Of a DNA stretch of 6,805 nt, positions 4,980 to 6,805 are shown piece after piece. The DNA comes from an uncultured Collinsella sp. (GTDB lineage Bacteria > Actinomycetota > Coriobacteriia > Coriobacteriales > Coriobacteriaceae). The position numbers were made by a program, and so were the translations under genes. The stretch's first letter is position 1. Each line of letters begins with the position of its first letter. Under the pieces are notes generated by a model that did not search any database, was not told the origin of the DNA, and worked only from the letters and a program-made list of their open reading frames with translations. The stretch lies in NCBI GenBank assembly GCA_958407085.1, contig CATYHY010000077.1, positions 1 through 6,805 on the forward strand. The letters are read 5' to 3'.

Positions 4980-6800
4980 ATGTCCGTTGAGGTCATGAGG
5001 TCTGTGATCGAGGCTGCCGAGGGTCGCGTGCCCGTCGACACGCTGTTTACCAATGCGCAGATTGTCGACGTGTACGGTCAGCGCGTGGCGCCCGGTAGCG
5101 TTGCCGTCAAGGACGGCGTAATCGTCGGCGTGCTCTACGACGGTCGCGACGATGCCGCCGGCACCTACGAGGCTGCCGAGGTCATTGACTGCCAGGGTCG
5201 CTATATCGCCCCCGGCTTTATCGACGGACATCTGCATATCGAGTCCTCGAACATCCGTCCCGCCGAGTATGCGCGCATGGCGGCGACGCGCGGCACCACC
5301 ACTGCCATTGCTGACAGCCACGAGATCGCCAACGTTTCCGGCCTGGACGGCCTGCGCTTTATGATCGAGGACGGTCGTCGCGCTCCTATTTCCATCAAGT
5401 ACATGATGCCCTCGTGCGTGCCCGCACTGCCCGACGAGCAGGCCGGTGCCGTCATCACCGCTGCCGATATGCAGGCGTTTTTTGCCGAACATCCGGGTGA
5501 TGTCTTTGGTCTGGGCGAAATGATGAACCTGCCGGGTGTCTTTATGGCCGACCCCGAGACCTGTGCTCGCATCGATGCTGCCAACCAGACGCCGTCCAAG
5601 CAAGTCGACGGCCATGCGCCACTTGTTGCCGGCAAGGACCTCAACGCCTATGCCGCGGCGGGCATTATCGCCGACCACGAGTCGACGATTCCCGAGGAGG
5701 CGCTCGACAAGCTGTCTCGTGGCATGTACGTGATGCTGCGCGAGGGTACGTGCAGCCACGACCTGGCCAACTTGTCGCCGATGCTGCTGGAGAACCCCGC
5801 CCGCGCCCGTCGCTGCTGCTTCGCGACCGATGACCGCGCCCCCTCCGACGCGCTTTCGACCGGTATGATCGACAATGCCTGTCGCGTGGCTATCGAGGCC
5901 GGTATTGACCCCGTGGTTGCCATCTCTATGGCGTCCATGTCCACGGCCGAGGCGTTTGGCCTGGACCACGGTTGCCGCGACCCGCACGAGCTGCGTGGCG
6001 CCATCGCCCCGGGCAAGCGTGCCGACCTGCTGGTACTCAACGACCTGACGTTTGCCACGGCTCCGCATCGCGTGTATGCAGCCGGCGCGCTCGTGGCACA
6101 GGACGGCACTTTTGTGGGCGAGGTTGCGCCCGAGACCGCCGAGGTCGCAGCGCTTGCCGATGAGCTGCGCGCTTCCGTTAAGCTGCCGAAGCTATCGCTC
6201 GACGTATTCGACTATGCCTTTAAGCCGGGCGAGGCCGTGATCGACGTGGTGCCGGGCAAGGCCATCACGGGCATGGTTCGCCCCGAGAATGCCGAGGGCC
6301 TGCGCCGCATTATGCTGATCGAGCGTCACGGCCGCGGCGTGTCGCTGCAGGCCGAGGGCGCCGATGGCGACGGTCCCGCTGGCATGGGGCTTGTCGGCAA
6401 GCATATCGGCCGCGGCTGGGTACGCGGCTTTACCATCACGGGCGGTGCCATCGCCTCGACGATCGGCCACGACTCGCACAACGTGTGCGTGGTGGGCGAT
6501 AACGCTGCCGATATGATGACTGCCGTCGAGGCTGTTGGCCAGGGCGGCCACGTGCTGGTGCGCAACGGCGAGGTCGTGGCGCGTATTCCGCTGGCGCTCG
6601 GTGGCCTGATGAGCGAAGGCACGGCCGAGGACGTCGCCGCGCAGCACGACGACTTTATGGTCAAGGCGCGCGCCATGGGTATTGAGCCGCCGCTCGACCC
6701 CATCATGGGCATCATCTTCCTGCCCCTGCCGGTCATCCCGACGCTCCGCATCCGCCCCGAGGGCATGTTCGACGTCACCACCTTCACCTACGCCGACTAG
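4980..6800 (+). CDS. ade: Adenine deaminase (adenine aminohydrolase)
   Basis: Cytoplasmic metal-dependent enzyme of the amidohydrolase superfamily that converts adenine to hypoxanthine and ammonia in purine salvage. Its 606 residues match the full family length. Residues 20-75 form the N-terminal part of the beta-sandwich. The barrel begins at PGFIDGHLHIESS (78-90), where His84 and His86 are metal ligands. Further family blocks are GTTTAIADSHEIANVSG (105-121), PSCVPA (144-149), GLGEMMNLPGV (177-187; Glu180), DGHAPLVAGKDLNAYAAAGI (210-229; His212), DHE (232-234), MLREGTC (252-258) and TDD (283-285). GAIAPGKRADLLVL (340-353) returns to the sandwich. The C-terminal adenine-deaminase domain (about 400-606) includes HDSHN (497-501) and LPLPVIPTLR (581-590), so the gene is intact. 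Its neighbours are not purine genes. It is separated from tyrS by terminator structures, and regulation by a purine riboswitch is not seen. Confidence 0.97.
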   Translation: MSVEVMRSVIEAAEGRVPVDTLFTNAQIVDVYGQRVAPGSVAVKDGVIVGVLYDGRDDAAGTYEAAEVIDCQGRYIAPGFIDGHLHIESSNIRPAEYARMAATRGTTTAIADSHEIANVSGLDGLRFMIEDGRRAPISIKYMMPSCVPALPDEQAGAVITAADMQAFFAEHPGDVFGLGEMMNLPGVFMADPETCARIDAANQTPSKQVDGHAPLVAGKDLNAYAAAGIIADHESTIPEEALDKLSRGMYVMLREGTCSHDLANLSPMLLENPARARRCCFATDDRAPSDALSTGMIDNACRVAIEAGIDPVVAISMASMSTAEAFGLDHGCRDPHELRGAIAPGKRADLLVLNDLTFATAPHRVYAAGALVAQDGTFVGEVAPETAEVAALADELRASVKLPKLSLDVFDYAFKPGEAVIDVVPGKAITGMVRPENAEGLRRIMLIERHGRGVSLQAEGADGDGPAGMGLVGKHIGRGWVRGFTITGGAIASTIGHDSHNVCVVGDNAADMMTAVEAVGQGGHVLVRNGEVVARIPLALGGLMSEGTAEDVAAQHDDFMVKARAMGIEPPLDPIMGIIFLPLPVIPTLRIRPEGMFDVTTFTYAD

Positions 6801-6805
6801 TCATT

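Noticed and set aside
4884..6068. A 394-codon minus-strand open frame opposite ade (and similar ones opposite the U32 gene at 1865-2977)
   Set aside because: These are antisense shadows of clear enzymes, with His/Gly/Val-rich translations, no domain and no ribosome binding context.

Overview
The window is a GC-rich stretch of bacterial chromosome with strong AGGAGG-type ribosome binding sites in front of every gene. The gene set and protein style fit a high-GC Gram-positive gut bacterium, most likely the class Coriobacteriia (Collinsella-like). That placement rests on sequence recognition, not on a search. I see no mobile element, CRISPR array, tRNA or rRNA. The content is housekeeping and metabolic, and I did not find a new multi-gene system.

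Layout: (1) 1-1255, minus strand, is the N-terminal 418 codons of a class A penicillin-binding protein; its C-terminus lies off the left edge. (2) 1256-1420 is a divergent intergenic region with an operator-like palindrome. (3) 1421-3391, plus strand, is a U32-family protein of the RNA-hydroxylase (RlhA-like) long type. (4) 3392-3488 is a short leader with a weak promoter candidate, alternative hairpins and a strong RBS. (5) 3489-4700, plus strand, is tyrosyl-tRNA synthetase (tyrS) of the KMSKS type. (6) 4701-4979 is the largest gene-free gap (279 bases). It holds a strong hairpin terminator, then a second large imperfect palindrome with a T-rich tail, then the likely promoter and leader of the next gene. 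(7) 4980-6800, plus strand, is adenine deaminase (ade), complete, ending five bases before the right edge.

The genes do not form one pathway. The U32 protein (probable rRNA or tRNA base hydroxylation) and TyrRS (tRNA charging) are both translation-related. No terminator separates them, so they may be partly co-transcribed. The PBP is read divergently and serves cell-wall synthesis. Adenine deaminase is a purine-salvage enzyme, insulated from tyrS by one or two terminators and probably transcribed from its own promoter. Long antisense open frames face all four genes. They are side effects of GC-rich codon usage and are not annotated.
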